Of a stretch of 64,000 nucleotides of DNA, positions 45,324 through 58,372 are shown piece by piece; position 1 is the stretch's first letter; every line of letters starts with the position of its first letter. The DNA is from Chara braunii (taxonomy: Eukaryota > Streptophyta > Charophyceae > Charales > Characeae). The position numbers were made by a program, and so were the translations under genes. The DNA lies in contig BFEA01000314.1 in NCBI GenBank assembly GCA_003427395.1, positions 493,306 through 557,305 on the forward strand. Reading direction: 5' to 3'. Under the pieces are notes generated by a model, which was not told the origin of the DNA, did not search any database, and saw nothing but the letters and a program-made list of their open reading frames with translations.

Positions 45324-45475
45324 TAAAATGCTTCTGTTGTGCTCTAGATTGATTACTCCTGAAATATTATAGACTCTACTTGAGTACGACTAATGTAGTC
45401 TCCTAAAATGCTTCTGTTGTGCTCTAGATTACTCCTGAAATATTATCGACTCTACTTGAGTACGACTAGTGTAGT
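45324..45475. repeat. About 80-bp tandem duplication
   Basis: CTAAAATGCTTCTGTTGTGC, then CTCTAGATT...ACTCCTGAAATATTAT and CTTGAGTACGACTA(A/G)TGTAGT, occurs twice. The second copy lacks four bases of the first (TTGA). Confidence 0.9.
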
Positions 45476-47474
45476 AGAGAGAATGTACAGTTCCCACAGT
45501 GGTTGGTCTTTGAGTTGTGTGTATTACGGAAGTTATGCGGTGGTTGTGGTAGAGTACAGAGAATGTACAATTCGCAGAGTAGATGTTGGTCTATATTCTC
45601 TTTGTAAGGGCGCTTCTGTATTTGGCTGTTTGCTTACATCTTCATGTTCTATTAGGTTGAAGTCTATACGCAGAAAAAGGTATGCTTGCATGCCCTAATT
45701 GCACAGTTCGTTGTGCTCGTTTAGGTTGGTAGCGGGTGAGAATGTGTGGGAGAAACAGATGTGCATGGCATCACCTTGTGATTGGAGAATTGGACCATGC
45801 TGTAATGAATCTTTCCAGAGAATATTGAAAGGTACGCTACCATATTTTTTCTCTGTTTGGTCGCCGATGTGTTATGGTATTATTTATTGGGCCGCGCCTT
45901 GTGCTGCAGCGCTGGCCTTAGCAGTGGAGCAAGAGGGCCAGCGTTAGACCCCTTCACTTGGCTGTGCCGGGGATGGCTTACTCACACTAAACTTTTTCTG
46001 CAGAAAGAGGGTGTATTCGCACCGACATTGTAATTGCGGTCAGGTGCATCCATGTTGGGTTAGAAAGGGGGTCCCACAATCGGTGAAGTATCAGTGTGCG
46101 CATGCCCTAAGAAAGAGGGTGTATTCGCACCGACACTGTTAAATCATCATTTTAAATGTATCTACCTTATTTATGCCTGCACCTGGATGTAACACAACCC
46201 CGGTCCAGGCTGTAATGATGCCTGCTACGCACTCCTGTCTGTGTATGACCTGAAAGAAGCATGCTGCCATGCGCCGGAGGTAGCTGTAGCTGGTTGACTT
46301 GTTGTTGACAACAACGGATTTGACATCAAAGGATTGAGAGGTATTGGAATCTGTCTTCTGAAAATGAATGTAGACAATTGCCGAGGCGAAGTAAAACCTC
46401 CACTACACGGCCACCTGGGCTGAGGGCCTGACACCTTCATTTCTGGAGGCCCAACAGGCGATGCCGGCCATTGATAAACTTTGCCGATGGTGTGCGGGCT
46501 GCGTCCAGTACCTGTGCTCTAGTGCCGTGGGGACGAAGTCCTTCGCTAAGACTGGGGCCGTGTACTGGTGGCTCAAAAGTGAGAAATTTGTGGGGCTTCT
46601 GCAGGCATACAGCCATTTTGTAGTTTGATATAAATTTCTGGACCGACTGGAATGGGGCAATGGAACAAGTGGCAATCTCTGTCCATAGCAATGGAACGAT
46701 TGGGGCCTAAGTTTGTGTCGCCCAGTGTCAGGGAAGGTTGCACTGGCAGTGTGGCCCTTGTTTGGAGAGAGAAGAGGAGGGCACTGCCGCCGCACTGTTG
46801 CTGGCGGCGTAGCACTGATGATGGTGCGCGTTCATGACATGCGACATGGCGTTTGGACCTTTCGAGTTGAAGGAGGCACATGTTTTTTTGCAGGTGTACA
46901 CGGCCAGCCGAGTAGGCATGAAGTGATCACTGAGTCCTTAGCATCTGGGTCAATCGTATGCATTTGACAATTGGTAATCAGAGGAAGAGTTCGAAGTGTC
47001 TACAGGGACAGTTGGGTACCATAATCTTAGTGTCGAAATCATTTAGGTATGTAAAAATGGTGATAGAAATGCGATAACCGGGATCATAGAATGCCCATTG
47101 TTTATACCACGGATACATCACAGGCACTTCTCTCTGGGGCTGGGAAGGCACTGTGAAAGAGAATCGGTGTGGGCCTCCATTGGGCGGCACCATTTTGCTC
47201 TGGCGGCTGAATGAATGAATGTTGCAGCATGCTGCAGCCGCGACTTGGGAAAAGTGGCCGGGAGACGAGTCGTTCGCTGAAAAATTGCAGTTCTGCGTGC
47301 TGGATTGTGGTGGGGTGCTCTGGATCAATTTGCCATCATAAGACGAACACCACCTGTTCTAGAGATGTCAGGTTGTCATTGTCGCTTGTGGGGCATGCTG
47401 TCTGTGGTGAATTTAGGCTGGTGGAGCACTACAGAACTAACTAGTTTGCAGGTGGAGATGTTGGATCTTCTGTT

Positions 47475-48830
47475 CAATCTTTGCAAAGGGAAGAACGCCG
47501 GCATGATTTTTTGTCTTTCGTGCATGTCGAGAGTAGAGCGAGGCTCTCCATCTCCTGCATGCTCTAGAGAGAGTGATCCGAAAGAAGGCCTCGCTCCACT
47601 ACATCGGCATGACTTCTCTTTTTGTGCATGTTGGGAGTGTAGAGGAGTGAGGCCTGTCTCCTGTGTGGTGCGCGCCTGCGAGAGAGAGAGAGAGAGAGCT
47701 TCAATTGCTTGCGCACGTCTGGGATTCGCTCCACTATCAAAATTTGCAAAACGAGAGTGAATCTTGGGCTAGAACATGGAAAGGTGCCCCGACAAGATTT
47801 CTGTCCTTTTTCGGTTGTTGAGAATAGAGGAGCAAGGCCCTATCTCCTGTGGAGGGAGAGAGAGAGAGAGAGATTCAACTGCGTGCGCATGCCGGAACTA
47901 ATTCCACTACTCTCAAAATTTGCAAAACGAGGGTGAATCTTCTGCCCCGGCAAGATTTGTCTTTTTTGGGTTGTTGAGAAGAGCGAGGTCCGCGTGGTGG
48001 GGGCGCGTGCGCTGGAGAGAGAGAGAGAGAGAGAGCTTCAACGGCTTGTGCGCCTGCTTGTGCATGGCTATCTCCTGCGGGCGCTAGAGAGAGAGAGAGA
48101 GAGAGCTGTGGCTAGTTCGCTGTGAGGCCCCATGCAGTTCGCCGGTAATCTTGTTTGCTCTCTCTCTCTCTCTCTCTATGAAATACAAGATGGGAATGGA
48201 TCTTCCGCGTAAAGGTGGGAAGGTTCATTATCATTTTGCACGTTTGTGCAAAACCCAGCCCTGCTCTCTCTCTCTCTCTCTCTCTCCCTATCTCTCTCCG
48301 TGCGGACAGAAATGGGCACGTTTGCAGAATTTTGTTTGTTGTGTATTTTTCGTCTTTTATTTTTGAATAACGTACTGCCAGCACGGCCAAGCTCGGCAGT
48401 TGAGGTCGAGTCTCGGCAAGGAGCGGGCTACCGGTCGGGAAAGGCTCGGACTCCATTGCTGCGGGAGGTTCTGAGGCAGTTCCCGGGTCACATTGTAGAG
48501 GCCCGCACCCAAATGCAACTTCTGGTGACCCTTTCGTCAGCGGCCTGTGGGGCCGTGGGAGGACCCTTTTTGAAACCACCTCAGAGGTGGTCTCAAAAAG
48601 TGTTTTTCGATTTTATAATTTTGCGTAAGGTTATTGGAGAAATTCGATTGTGCGTAAAACAAGTCACACAGATTATCAGACTTCCTTCACTAGTATGTGC
48701 AAAACGACAGGGAATCTACCGGTAGAAAATGGAAAGATACACCGCTGCGACTTTTGTGTTTTGTGCATGTGGAGAGTAGTGGAGCAAGGCCCCAATTTCG
48801 TGTCATAAAAAAAGAAAAAGATGCATATAT
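47475..48830. repeat. Repeat family with embedded (GA)n/(CT)n microsatellites
   Basis: Diverged units share, in order: a GA run, TTCAA(T/C)TGC, AAAATTTGCAAAACGAG, GTGAATCTT, a CAAGATTTCTGTC-type phrase, GTTGAGAATAGAGGAGCAAG, GCCCTATCTCCTGTG, then another GA run. Clear units begin near 47,680, 47,850 and 48,015. Older pieces lie at about 47,480-47,670 and 48,700-48,810. CT runs on the same strand at about 48,157-48,177 and 48,264-48,288 suggest inverted copies. Confidence 0.75.
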
Positions 48831-51800
48831 TTGTTTTGTGTCCTACGCCTTGTGACTATGCGCACTGGCCGTTAGCTCCCAGTGTCAGGGCAGCGACTCT
48901 GTCCTGTCTGGACACAGTTCGCCCTTGCGACCACATGAGGATCGAAAGTCGCTAATTTGTGGAACCAAATTCTGCAAAACTTGGGGACTTCAGATCCTCG
49001 TGAGTATGCCCTCAGTTTGTGCAGAATGGCTCTGTTCTGCCGCCAGTGATTGTCATCCCTCAGTGTGTAATTTACTATTTTTGGATACCCTCTGAAGAGG
49101 AGAATTTTAGCACTGCTGTTGCCCTGTCTGGAAATAATCAGGCGTGGCATGTTTGAAGTCGCTATGCCTTGGTCCACAAGTCATGGGGGGAGGAGCCCTG
49201 CGCCTCTGAAACTTGTGGCGATGTTTTTCAGGGGCTGTGTTTTTTTGTTTTATGTTTGAGCTTGGCTATGTCCAGGTTCATTGTACACAGCTTTGCTTTG
49301 GCAAGTTAGCTTGAAAGAGTAGGGCTCCAGCTGCTGCACAGCAAACGAGGGAAGTTCTTATTACCTGCTCCAGGTGATGCACAGCAAACGAGGGAAATTC
49401 TTATTCCCGAGCAGCGTTTCTTGGGGGCTGTGTTTTTATGAATTATCTTGTGCCTATGTTAAACCCACAGTTGTGGCGCACCTCGGTGCGTGGATTTGCG
49501 CACGAATTGCGCACTGCACGCAGCGCTCCGAAGCGCAACGCACTGGAAAATTTAGGTCCAAAAAATAAAAATAAAAAAGAAGGGGTTTTGTAATTTCTTA
49601 GGGCCCACAACGTTGTAGAAATGTTAAACTCGCCGCGCGAGCTAGGAAACCAGCTGCGCCCCCAGCCCGAAATTTTCTTTTGGGAAAGGGCTGCCAAATT
49701 TCGATTTCCGCAGGCCCTTCCCCCAAAAGATTCACAATGGCGAAGCATAAAGTACTTCAAAAATAGGGTGCATTCCATCTCTATTTTTAGGCGGGGTAAG
49801 GAAGCTGTCCTTCCCGCTCCCTTCTGCAAATCCCACGCAGTGTGCGGTAATTTCGCAAGAAGGGGTGGCCTAATAACGACCTGCCCCGCAAAGCCTCGCA
49901 GACATCACAAGTTACGCTTTCCATGGCTAGCCGACCACCAATATAGGCTGAAGATTGGCGTTCGGGTCTGCATGTTGGCAGTTATGGGTTAGGATGAAGA
50001 TGCCCGTGGCTCGCTGGTTTTCTTGTTTTTGTTTTCTTACGAATACGTCCAGTGGGGCCTGCTCCACCACTCGTCAAATGCACAAAAGTCATAGCATATG
50101 GCGGTGTATGGTTCCATGTTTTAGCAGAAGATGCGTTCTACTAATATTATATACATTTGGTGAGAGTGGTGGAGGGTGGCCTTGAGAATCACGTGGAGAC
50201 ACGAACAGGTTCTAGCTGAGCTGCAGCCCTGAACTCCAATCCACAGCATATATTGGTGGTCTGCCCCCATTTCTTTCACACATGACGAGGCCATCCTTCT
50301 CGTTGAAGCAGCAGCCCTCAATGGCTCCACATGCATTGGAGCCATCCCAGGTAACTGCACAGGCCCTCGGACCCTTCGTTGTCCCTCTCTCTCTCTCTCT
50401 CTCTTGGGGCCTGTCCTTTTTTTTTTTCTTTTTTTTTTTTTGTTATGGTGCACATAGTGCACCTCCCTCAGCGTGCGCACGGGGAACAGTGCACACGCTG
50501 TCATTCTCCAGCGCGAAGGGCAGCGCGCACCGCCCCGCCCCGCACTGCGCACTGGTGCGCGGCAACTATGGTTAAACCTCCAGTGCTCGGACCCCGCAGA
50601 AAAAAAAAATACGGTGCTCGTATACCGGCACATGTTTAAGGGGTCGCTGAAACAAGCGCCCGGTCGCTGCGACTTGAAAAAGAAAAAGAAAAATGAAAAA
50701 AATGAAAAGAAACAAACGATATTCTCTACTTCAAAAAAACGAAAGAAACAGAAAGACAAAATCCGGATGATGGAAATTGACGAGTAAAACCAAATATTTC
50801 TGAATTGTTAAAAGAAAAAAAAAAAACATATCCTGGTTGGGGGGTGTGCGCTAGAGAGAGGTTTGCAAATGAGATGGTATCTTGCCCCATTCTTGTGCAA
50901 GATTCATTCCCAATTTCTGCAAATCTAACCGCGTGTGAGACCAATGCGGATACACACACACACACAGACGGGGAGCTGCGCTTAGTGCCACAGCTAACCC
51001 GTAGTGGCTCTCTCCACCTCTCTTGTGCGCCAGCCACGTCAACTTTCAATGTGAGGATGGCACACCGGCCATGTCGACTTCCACCGTAAGAATCTCTTCC
51101 GCAAGAGTAAGGGAAGGTAAGGGAAGATTCATTCTTCGACTCCTGTTTTATTTTTATGTTTTTTTCAGAATCTCTGTTTTTTTTTTTTTTTTAGCTTTTT
51201 GTTTTTCATGAGGAAGAAAGGTGCAAAGCTTTCAGCACTGAGGCTCGGCTTACCCGTTGTGGGAGGTGCAGACTTGACAACTGTGGTTTCAGGTTAACAT
51301 TGTACACGGCATTGCGTTGGCAAGTTCCCTTGAAAGAAATGGCGCTCCACCTTTGTCACAGCAAACGGCTGAAATTATTGTGCCCGACCGTTAGGCGAAT
51401 GACATAGCGGAAGTAGATCTCAACTGGATGAATGCGTTCGGGGCCTGGGTCCCCACTCCGCAAACTAGGGGACTCGTGAGCCATTTTCCTTTTAGAGGTC
51501 TGGTTGCACGTGTGACCAAGTTGGGACATTAAATCCGGACAAAGCCCTGAAATGACGGTGGCACTGGAGCTATGTTTTAGAAAGACTCGTGAAATTTGAG
51601 GGCTGTCTAGTCTTGGGGGAAGCAAGGGGTATTCAGACTCGGGGAATTTCCAGAATGGATCGAGTTTGCTAGTGTTAAGGCCTGCAACTTAGCCTGTCAA
51701 GACGGCCGATAAACATAGTAGAATCAATTTAACTAGGGAGGACTTTCATATATTTGTGATTACGGTATGTGCACGTCAGAGTATAACACGGGGGTGGGGT

Positions 51801-52240
51801 TCTTAGTACAAATTCTGTAGTGAATTTGGTATATCGTTCACGAGCGTCTCCTTGATGTAATGTTGATAGAGTGGATGCAACAAAATATTCGAGATCCAAG
51901 TGTCGTCTCGGGCCTCGTGTGAGGGGAAGCCAAATCATACGGCCCTATTGTGGAGGTTTCAAGGGGCCGCAAAAGAGCATTGTTTGCTGGATAAAGTTTC
52001 GTTAAACAGAAGTACTTTGGTGCATTCAGAGATAGATGTGAGAATGGAGGTTGAATGAAAGGAAAGCTATAATAGTGCATTTTTGCGCTTGTGACGCAGG
52101 GGTTAGCGTCTGTCTGCAAGTTTAAACTGAACATTGTTTGATCTTCGGTGATGGGACCCTCATTGGCTTGTTATGTGCAACTCTTTAAGTTGGTAGGAAC
52201 AAAGCTCACACTCATACAATAGTGGGCCGTTGTTGGTGGA
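48831..52240. other. Intergenic sequence with dispersed repeats, no gene recognised
   Basis: A phrase around CATTGTACACAGC, TTGGCAAGTT, CTTGAAAGA and CACAGCAAACG occurs at about 49,280-49,400 and again at about 51,295-51,370. A 45-bp stretch (GACCACCAATATAGGCTG, about 49,932-49,973) recurs inverted at about 50,222-50,264. Homopolymer T runs lie near 50,419 and 51,180. No coding family is recognised. Confidence 0.5.
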
Positions 52241-54385
52241 AGAGTCATGGGTAAAGAGAGAGTTGAACACGCCACTAGATTGTTAGTATACCACTGTCGG
52301 GAGATTGAGAACCTTATAAACAAAGGAAACGATGTTCATAAAGGTGTTCTAACTGGTATAGATTTGGTTGAGAAGCTGTCAGGCCCTAAAGATGAACCTT
52401 CACAGGGGCAAAAAAACTTGAGGCACCCCAACCTCTCCATAAAGTTGCTTGAGGTGCAATTTTGTGTGAGTGAGAATTCGGAGGACCAAGATTCATAGGT
52501 TAACGCCCTTTAGGCAAACAGATTGCTCGCAATATTGTTTGTGCGAGCACAGTTGGGTACTTTTGCAATAGTAGTGTTTGCTTGCGAAAGAATCTTGTTG
52601 CTGAGGCTCTATAGTGTACCCATCTTTCGAAATGAGTGGTAAGGTGCATCCATACCTCAATGGGAATCGAGGAGCTTGCCTTGTCATTGTTATTCAATCG
52701 CAGTGCAAGACGGATGATGAGCTCGTACATCCAGTTGGAGCGGCGAATAGTTTTTTCATTACGTTGTAAGTAGTTACAACCAAATAGTTGTACAAGGGGA
52801 TTTCATGCATTTGACATGTGGCATTGGTGTTGTGGATGTAAACCAAACTATTGAGGTTCTTCGAAAATGAATGTGCAGGTATGTGTGAGGCATCGAACTG
52901 CTCGCAATGTCAGTCGCTGATGTATTGATAATTTGAGTGTTTTAGGTTTGAAATAGAAGGATGAGATGGAGGCAATGTTGGGAAGTTAAAAGTTTGTATA
53001 AGACTGATTAAAGTTATTGAAGGTAGTAATGTACAAAAAATATTAAAATTTTGTTTAGGTGGTGTTATGTCAAATCATTGCATGTGCAAGACAACTATTC
53101 TAGGATTTCTTAGTGATGAAAGGAGATATCATCCGAGAATTAGAAACTCCAATGATGTTTATGAGTGAGCTTTGGGAGGTATAAAGCTTTTAGGCAGCGT
53201 GCAGATTTTAACCTATTACTTTCCTACATATTTTAAAAAAGTAGAGCTGTTCAAAAAATTTAAAAATATAAAAAAGCGGGAATGAGGGCCTTACAAGGAA
53301 GGTTTGATTGTAGATGAGCTCAAAATAAATTTAAAAAACATCGTATGATTTTGTGGGGTTCTATGCATGATTTTTTGTCGACCCCAGGTAGCGTGTCCAC
53401 GAAAGACCTATGGACAAAGTTGTTGATATATTCGGAAATGCATACGTGCGTTTTTGTCAATTACTATCACATAGCAGACTCGAGGCGCCAATGCATAGTT
53501 AGATTGTCATATATACTTCGCTATTCTTTGGCTATGTTATATGCTGCCAAATTCAAGCTTGACCTTCATTCATGGTGACAAAATGAAATAAAAGCAAAAT
53601 TAAACTAATAGTGAGTTAGCATAAACAAAGATCAATTAGTAAAAGAAAGATACAAGTTTCCTATATATGAAGAGAAATCAATGGAATCATAGCAAATTGT
53701 TTCAGTGAACCTAACACACCTGAAGCGCACTGCAGACTCAATCTTAAATGAAAACCAAAATGATGAGAGCGTACGGTGGAACCGGTGAACCATTCGAATC
53801 TTTTTTCGAAAGGGGAAAGGGCTCGTAATACTTTTATTTACAACAGTAGCCTTGCAATAGGCGGGTAGGGCAGCGCTGGTCTGGTTTTGTAGTGAGCAGA
53901 CGACTCTGGCCAAAATGTACGCAACAAAATTCAAACTTGGACCTAGAGCTGAAGTATCGTGGGAAGAGATATGGGTAAAGGTTTAAATGCGAAACCAGAC
54001 AAAATTCGGTTGAAATCCAAATGATAGAAGATTGGGAAAAATGAATGAGTGGAAAAGTCATTCTCGGGCAACTGGCAGGTTGAAATTCTATATAGTAACC
54101 CCAAAGATTTGCATAGAAAAATAACTACAAAAAAAATTTTGTTGTTGAGATCGATTTTGGAATCACCTTTTAAGATGGGATGGTAGTAGGAGATGAAGAA
54201 GGAAGTTTCAAAAGTTGAACCTAGAAAACAGCAAAGCGCGTAAGGTGCCTCACCGAGAAGCTGCGCATGTTCGGACGCTCGGCCGAGCAGGAACCGAACA
54301 TGTTTGGCCGACCGTAAATGAGGGGACTGGGGAATGCATCCTAGTGTGTGTGTTTGTGAGAGGTGTGTGTTGTGTGTTTGTGTAT

Positions 54386-54546
54386 GTTCAGGAGTGATAA
54401 GCAATATCCCTCGGGGCCTACAAACCCATATATATATATAAAATGAAAATGAAAATCCATACGGTGAAAAATTTTATTTTCATTTTCATTTTATATATAT
54501 ATATGGGTTTGCAGGCCCCGAGGGATATTGCTTATCACTCCTGAAC
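54386..54546. repeat. 161-bp near-perfect foldback hairpin element
   Basis: GTTCAGGAGTGATAAGCAAT at the left end and its exact complement ATTGCTTATCACTCCTGAAC at the right end begin arms of about 70 bp with only one obvious mismatch (CTACAAAC against CTGCAAAC), around a short AT-rich loop. Near-identity of the arms suggests a recent origin. It is probably a small non-autonomous DNA element. Confidence 0.85.
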
Positions 54547-55330
54547 TTACGATTCTGCATTAAGCAATGTTCAATCAGCAGGAAACCACAAAAAAGTACG
54601 GCCGCTCGCCCTAGCTAGCGACCGCCGAGCTGTTTGGGATCCTTAGAGACTTTACGCAACGCATCTCACTTGTTTCCTTAATGAGACGGAAAGAAAGAAA
54701 GAAAGAAAGAGAGAAAGAACTTTGAATTTTGAACATATAACTATTAATTTAAACCGTTAGTACACCATCTCAACCTTGTGGAAAAGAGACTTGTCCTCTA
54801 CGAGTTTCTTTCGAAAAAGACAGTGCAAGAGCGCTGTTGATAAAAAACTTCGGTGGTTTGCGACGCCTATTGGAATATGACGGGCTCCTGCAGCTGATTG
54901 CTAGATTAAACTTGGATATGCTTGTGCTTTAAAATTGCTATCGCGGGTTAGATATGACTTCCTTTGCATAGACAATTAAGGGTTAAAAAATAACGAATCC
55001 AACCATTGCGGGATGATGAATATACATATTAATGTGTGAATTTGATATGAAGAGGATATTTGATGATAAAAATTGTCTTTCATTCTGTTGAATATAGTGA
55101 AAAATTGAAGATGGTTGATATGAGTTGTAGTGCAATGAAATTTGAACGCCGCATTAGTACTTTCGTGCTCCATGTGAGAGAGAAACATTATTTGCATCAG
55201 TATGAGTGGATAATTCCTTTTGATTTTCATCTCTACTTTAATTTTGTTTTGGGCACTTGAGTGAACGTAGAGAAAAATCCATGGGCACAATGTACAACCA
55301 ACTATAACTCTTGCTAATTCGGTTTTAAAA

Positions 55331-55810
55331 CCTTCTGAAATGACATGAAGAGGTTGAAGCTTGTGGAAACAGTTTCAGGTTCCCCCATCCAAATGGTTGG
55401 ATAAGGGTTTCAAACCACTATCAGATTTTCAATCGACGTGAAACCTCTAAAATGACCTGATGAAGTTGCTGAAGTTTATGAAAGCGGTTTCAGGTTCCCA
55501 TATCCAAGTATTTGCATTTGAGTTTCGAAATCGTTTTAAGAAGATTTAACAATTTCAGGTTGTTTTATGAGTTCGAGGTGGGGAAACTTAAAACCTTTGA
55601 AATAAGGGGACGTGGCTGAAGCTTCTGAAAAGGGTTTGAGGCTCCTCCATCGAAATGCTTGCGTGAGAAAATTTGAAACCGCTTTCAGAAGCTTCAACCA
55701 ATTTAGGTTATTTTATAAGTATTAGGTAGGGACATGAAACCTCTAAAACGACCTCAAGTGGATGAAGCCTCTGAAAGTGGATTTAGGTCGTCCAATTCAA
55801 GTACCCAACG
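55331..55810. repeat. Degenerate tandem repeat, about 4 units of 115-147 bp
   Basis: Units begin with ACCTTCTGAAATGACATGAAG, ACCTCTAAAATGACCTGATG, ACCTTTGAAATAAGGGG and ACCTCTAAAACGACCTCAAG. Each continues with a GAAGC/GAAGT..TGAAAG..GGTTTCAGG..CC(C)ATCC-type sequence. They are strongly diverged from one another. Confidence 0.65.
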
Positions 55811-57950
55811 TCCATCTGAAGTAGGTGAGAAATATTTGAAAATAGAGAAATTTGATAATCTTATGTTAAGCAGAGACGAATAGGTTTAAGAGAGGATAAA
55901 AAAAAAAAACTTTAAATAAAGGAAGGAAATACTATAGGAAGAATACTATGAACGGGCGATGTGAGAGCACGAATGTGGAAACAATGCTTTGGGTTCAGTT
56001 AAACCAGTTATGAAAAAAAAAAAAAAAAAAAGGTTGTCAAGGCGCGTAGGTTGGAAAATGAGGCGTTAGGCAATTCATGGTGCAAAAGCAAGAGGGCATT
56101 AGTTTGCGAGGATGAGTCAGGACGAAGTTTATCAACTCCTCGAAACATAATACACGTTAACGATCGTTACTATACGTTTTTTTTATATACCTAGTGAAGA
56201 ATGAATTGATGTGTGTTCCACCTGCTTCATGTACGAGGGATGGTAGAGGTGATGCAATATGATTTATTTATAATGCAATAAGATAAAATAATTTTGCGAG
56301 GTTTACGGGCGAAGGTGCGATCCGAAAATAGACCAATTATAGAGTGATATTAAGTAGTAATGTTGTAGACATTATTTCATTTAAGTGCGAGTCATCAATA
56401 GAGGGAGGGAGCTGAAAACAAAAGGAAGTGCAAGAAAAAGTATGCGCTTGTGAAAAAATTCCCCGGTAGCAAATCAGGTTTTTATTCGGAATTTTTAATC
56501 CGGATGAAAATTCAGGATTAGTTTTGGATATGAAAAGTTCGCCCCTGCGTAAAATATATTTTTTAACGGAAAAAAAAATAATTTGAAAAAATATGGAAAA
56601 GAAGTATGTCAATCATATCAATGATACAAACAACTTTTGGCTTAAGGTCATCTTTGATATCTGAACAGATATCAAGATTAAAAAATATATACATATATAT
56701 ATATATATATATAAATTTATAGAATAAATTAACCATCCCCCTTTTAAACCCTTTTATTCCCTATCTTATCCCCTTTGAACCCTTCCATGCCCTATCAAGC
56801 TTTTCATGAAATAGATAAGTAGTTGTATTATATTTTGAATGCGCAATATCATTTATTTTTATTTTTATTTTTTTTATGTTTTTTTTACCTTTTTTTTATC
56901 ATCCGTATTTTCGGATGATTCTACCCCCCCTTCATCCGGCTAGATAATCTGACCAGATTATCCGGCCATATAACCCATGCTACCTAGGAAAAAAAATACT
57001 CAACAGTCTAATATGTTACAAAAATTGCACGTTGGGATAATTGCTAACCATGATTTTATCTTCGGATGGTTATGTTTATCGAAAACATCATCATCAAGTG
57101 AACAATAAGATATCGCTCACTCCATTGTGGTTTCATATAACATGCTTGGTTCATGAAGAATTTGCCAAAAACTTGTGAAAAAAAAAACATTGAGTTTAAG
57201 TTAATACATTTTCAAGTTTTGTCGTACTTGAGATTTATAGACGACTTACGATCATAGAAGAATGTTTTTTTGAGATAAATATATTTACTTGCAATCAACG
57301 GTGGATGACTGTAGAACGATGTTCGCTAGCTATCGGAGGACCCACATTGGAGATGTTTTTGTCGATCAATGCTCATCGCACACTGTGCACGTGCCTGCTC
57401 TCACCACGTTAACAGGTGCGCTGTGAACACAACGGTTGAAAACCGACGTGCGCATGTTCAATCTGGGTTTCGGTGATCAGCGGACCATGGACATCACCCC
57501 GCGGCTGATTGCTTAAGAGATAGGATAGTAGGTAGTAGGCCACGGGTGTGGAAGGAGCTTATGGAGGTAGAGTTTTTGTGCACGTATACAATTTGATTTA
57601 TGAAATGCAGTGGTCCTAGAAATGAGGTAAGTGGTGGTTATGTTATGCAATTAGGAAAACTTAGATTACAAAGGCTATCATAATGAGATCAAGAACATAT
57701 AAAATGTCGAGCTTAATAAAGCTTCAAACATAGGAACTGAAAAAAAAAAAATCGAGTTTTCTACGTTTGAGGGTCTTTACCGGAGGTTTGAGAGATAAGT
57801 CCCTCTCCTTCCCCCAAGGCATCGTCCCGGTGATTTTGCTCTTCGATCCGCAGCCACGCAGCAATGCGCCGCCTACCTTCTGTTGATTCTCTCACCTTGA
57901 TCTTTTGAACCTTACTACGACTAGTTTTCACACTAACTGCACATGGACTC

Positions 57951-58372
57951 TAATCCGAGTGCTCCTCTTCGTGCAAATATTGTTTGAAGACAATATATGT
58001 GAGGAACCCTACCGATGGGACGACCCGCCGTTCGTCCTTCCAATCAAGCACTAGGATTGAATTTCGGAAATACGGTGCCCAACCTCCACCTTTACCAATG
58101 GCTGAGTCCAATACGCAACAGACCACAGTCAAAACGGTACTCATACTACCTCCCCCCGCCCCACCTCACCCCACCCCCACAACCATAACCCCCACCCACA
58201 TATGTTCCTCCCTCCCTCCATCTCAACGCCCTCAGGTCTCGGATGCTCCCTCTAACGGGAGTACATTGCCTCCTCCATCTTTGCAATGCCCTTTCTCCCC
58301 ACCCGCCTTCCCTGCAGTGAGGAGGCAACCGAGATGGCTTGCCACGAGCGGACTTGGACATCCACTCAATGA
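57951..58372 (+). other. Sequence just 5' of the second LINE ORF2, possible ORF1 remnant
   Basis: A frame at 57,984-58,379 is open but Pro/Ser/Thr-dominated in its second half and has no zinc knuckle. It could be the tail of a LINE ORF1 or simple composition bias from the C-rich stretch at 58,147-58,215. Confidence 0.25.

Larger units (their letters stand above)
42811..47470. other. Intergenic or UTR sequence, no gene recognised
   Basis: Mixed sequence with local duplications (44,841-45,046; 45,324-45,475) and a GT/GC alternating tract at about 45,110-45,180. A GAAAGAGGGTGTATTCGCAC phrase is repeated at about 46,011 and 46,110. Open frames here are short, overlap on both strands and resemble no family I know. 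Confidence 0.5.
52241..57950. other. AT-rich intergenic sequence, no gene recognised
   Basis: The base composition turns AT-rich. It contains a 161-bp foldback (54,386-54,546), a GAAA microsatellite (about 54,690-54,715), degenerate repeats at 55,331-55,800, an A run near 56,013 and TATATA near 56,690. Short open frames such as 52,247-52,498 (+) have no recognisable motif. Confidence 0.5.

Noticed and set aside
49443-49829. 128-codon open frame on the minus strand
   Set aside because: No recognisable motif, overlaps equally long frames on the other strand, and lies in repeat-bearing sequence.
55440-55480. CTGATGA...GAAA string as a possible hammerhead core
   Set aside because: The bases between do not form helix II and no helix III or cleavage triplet is placed correctly.
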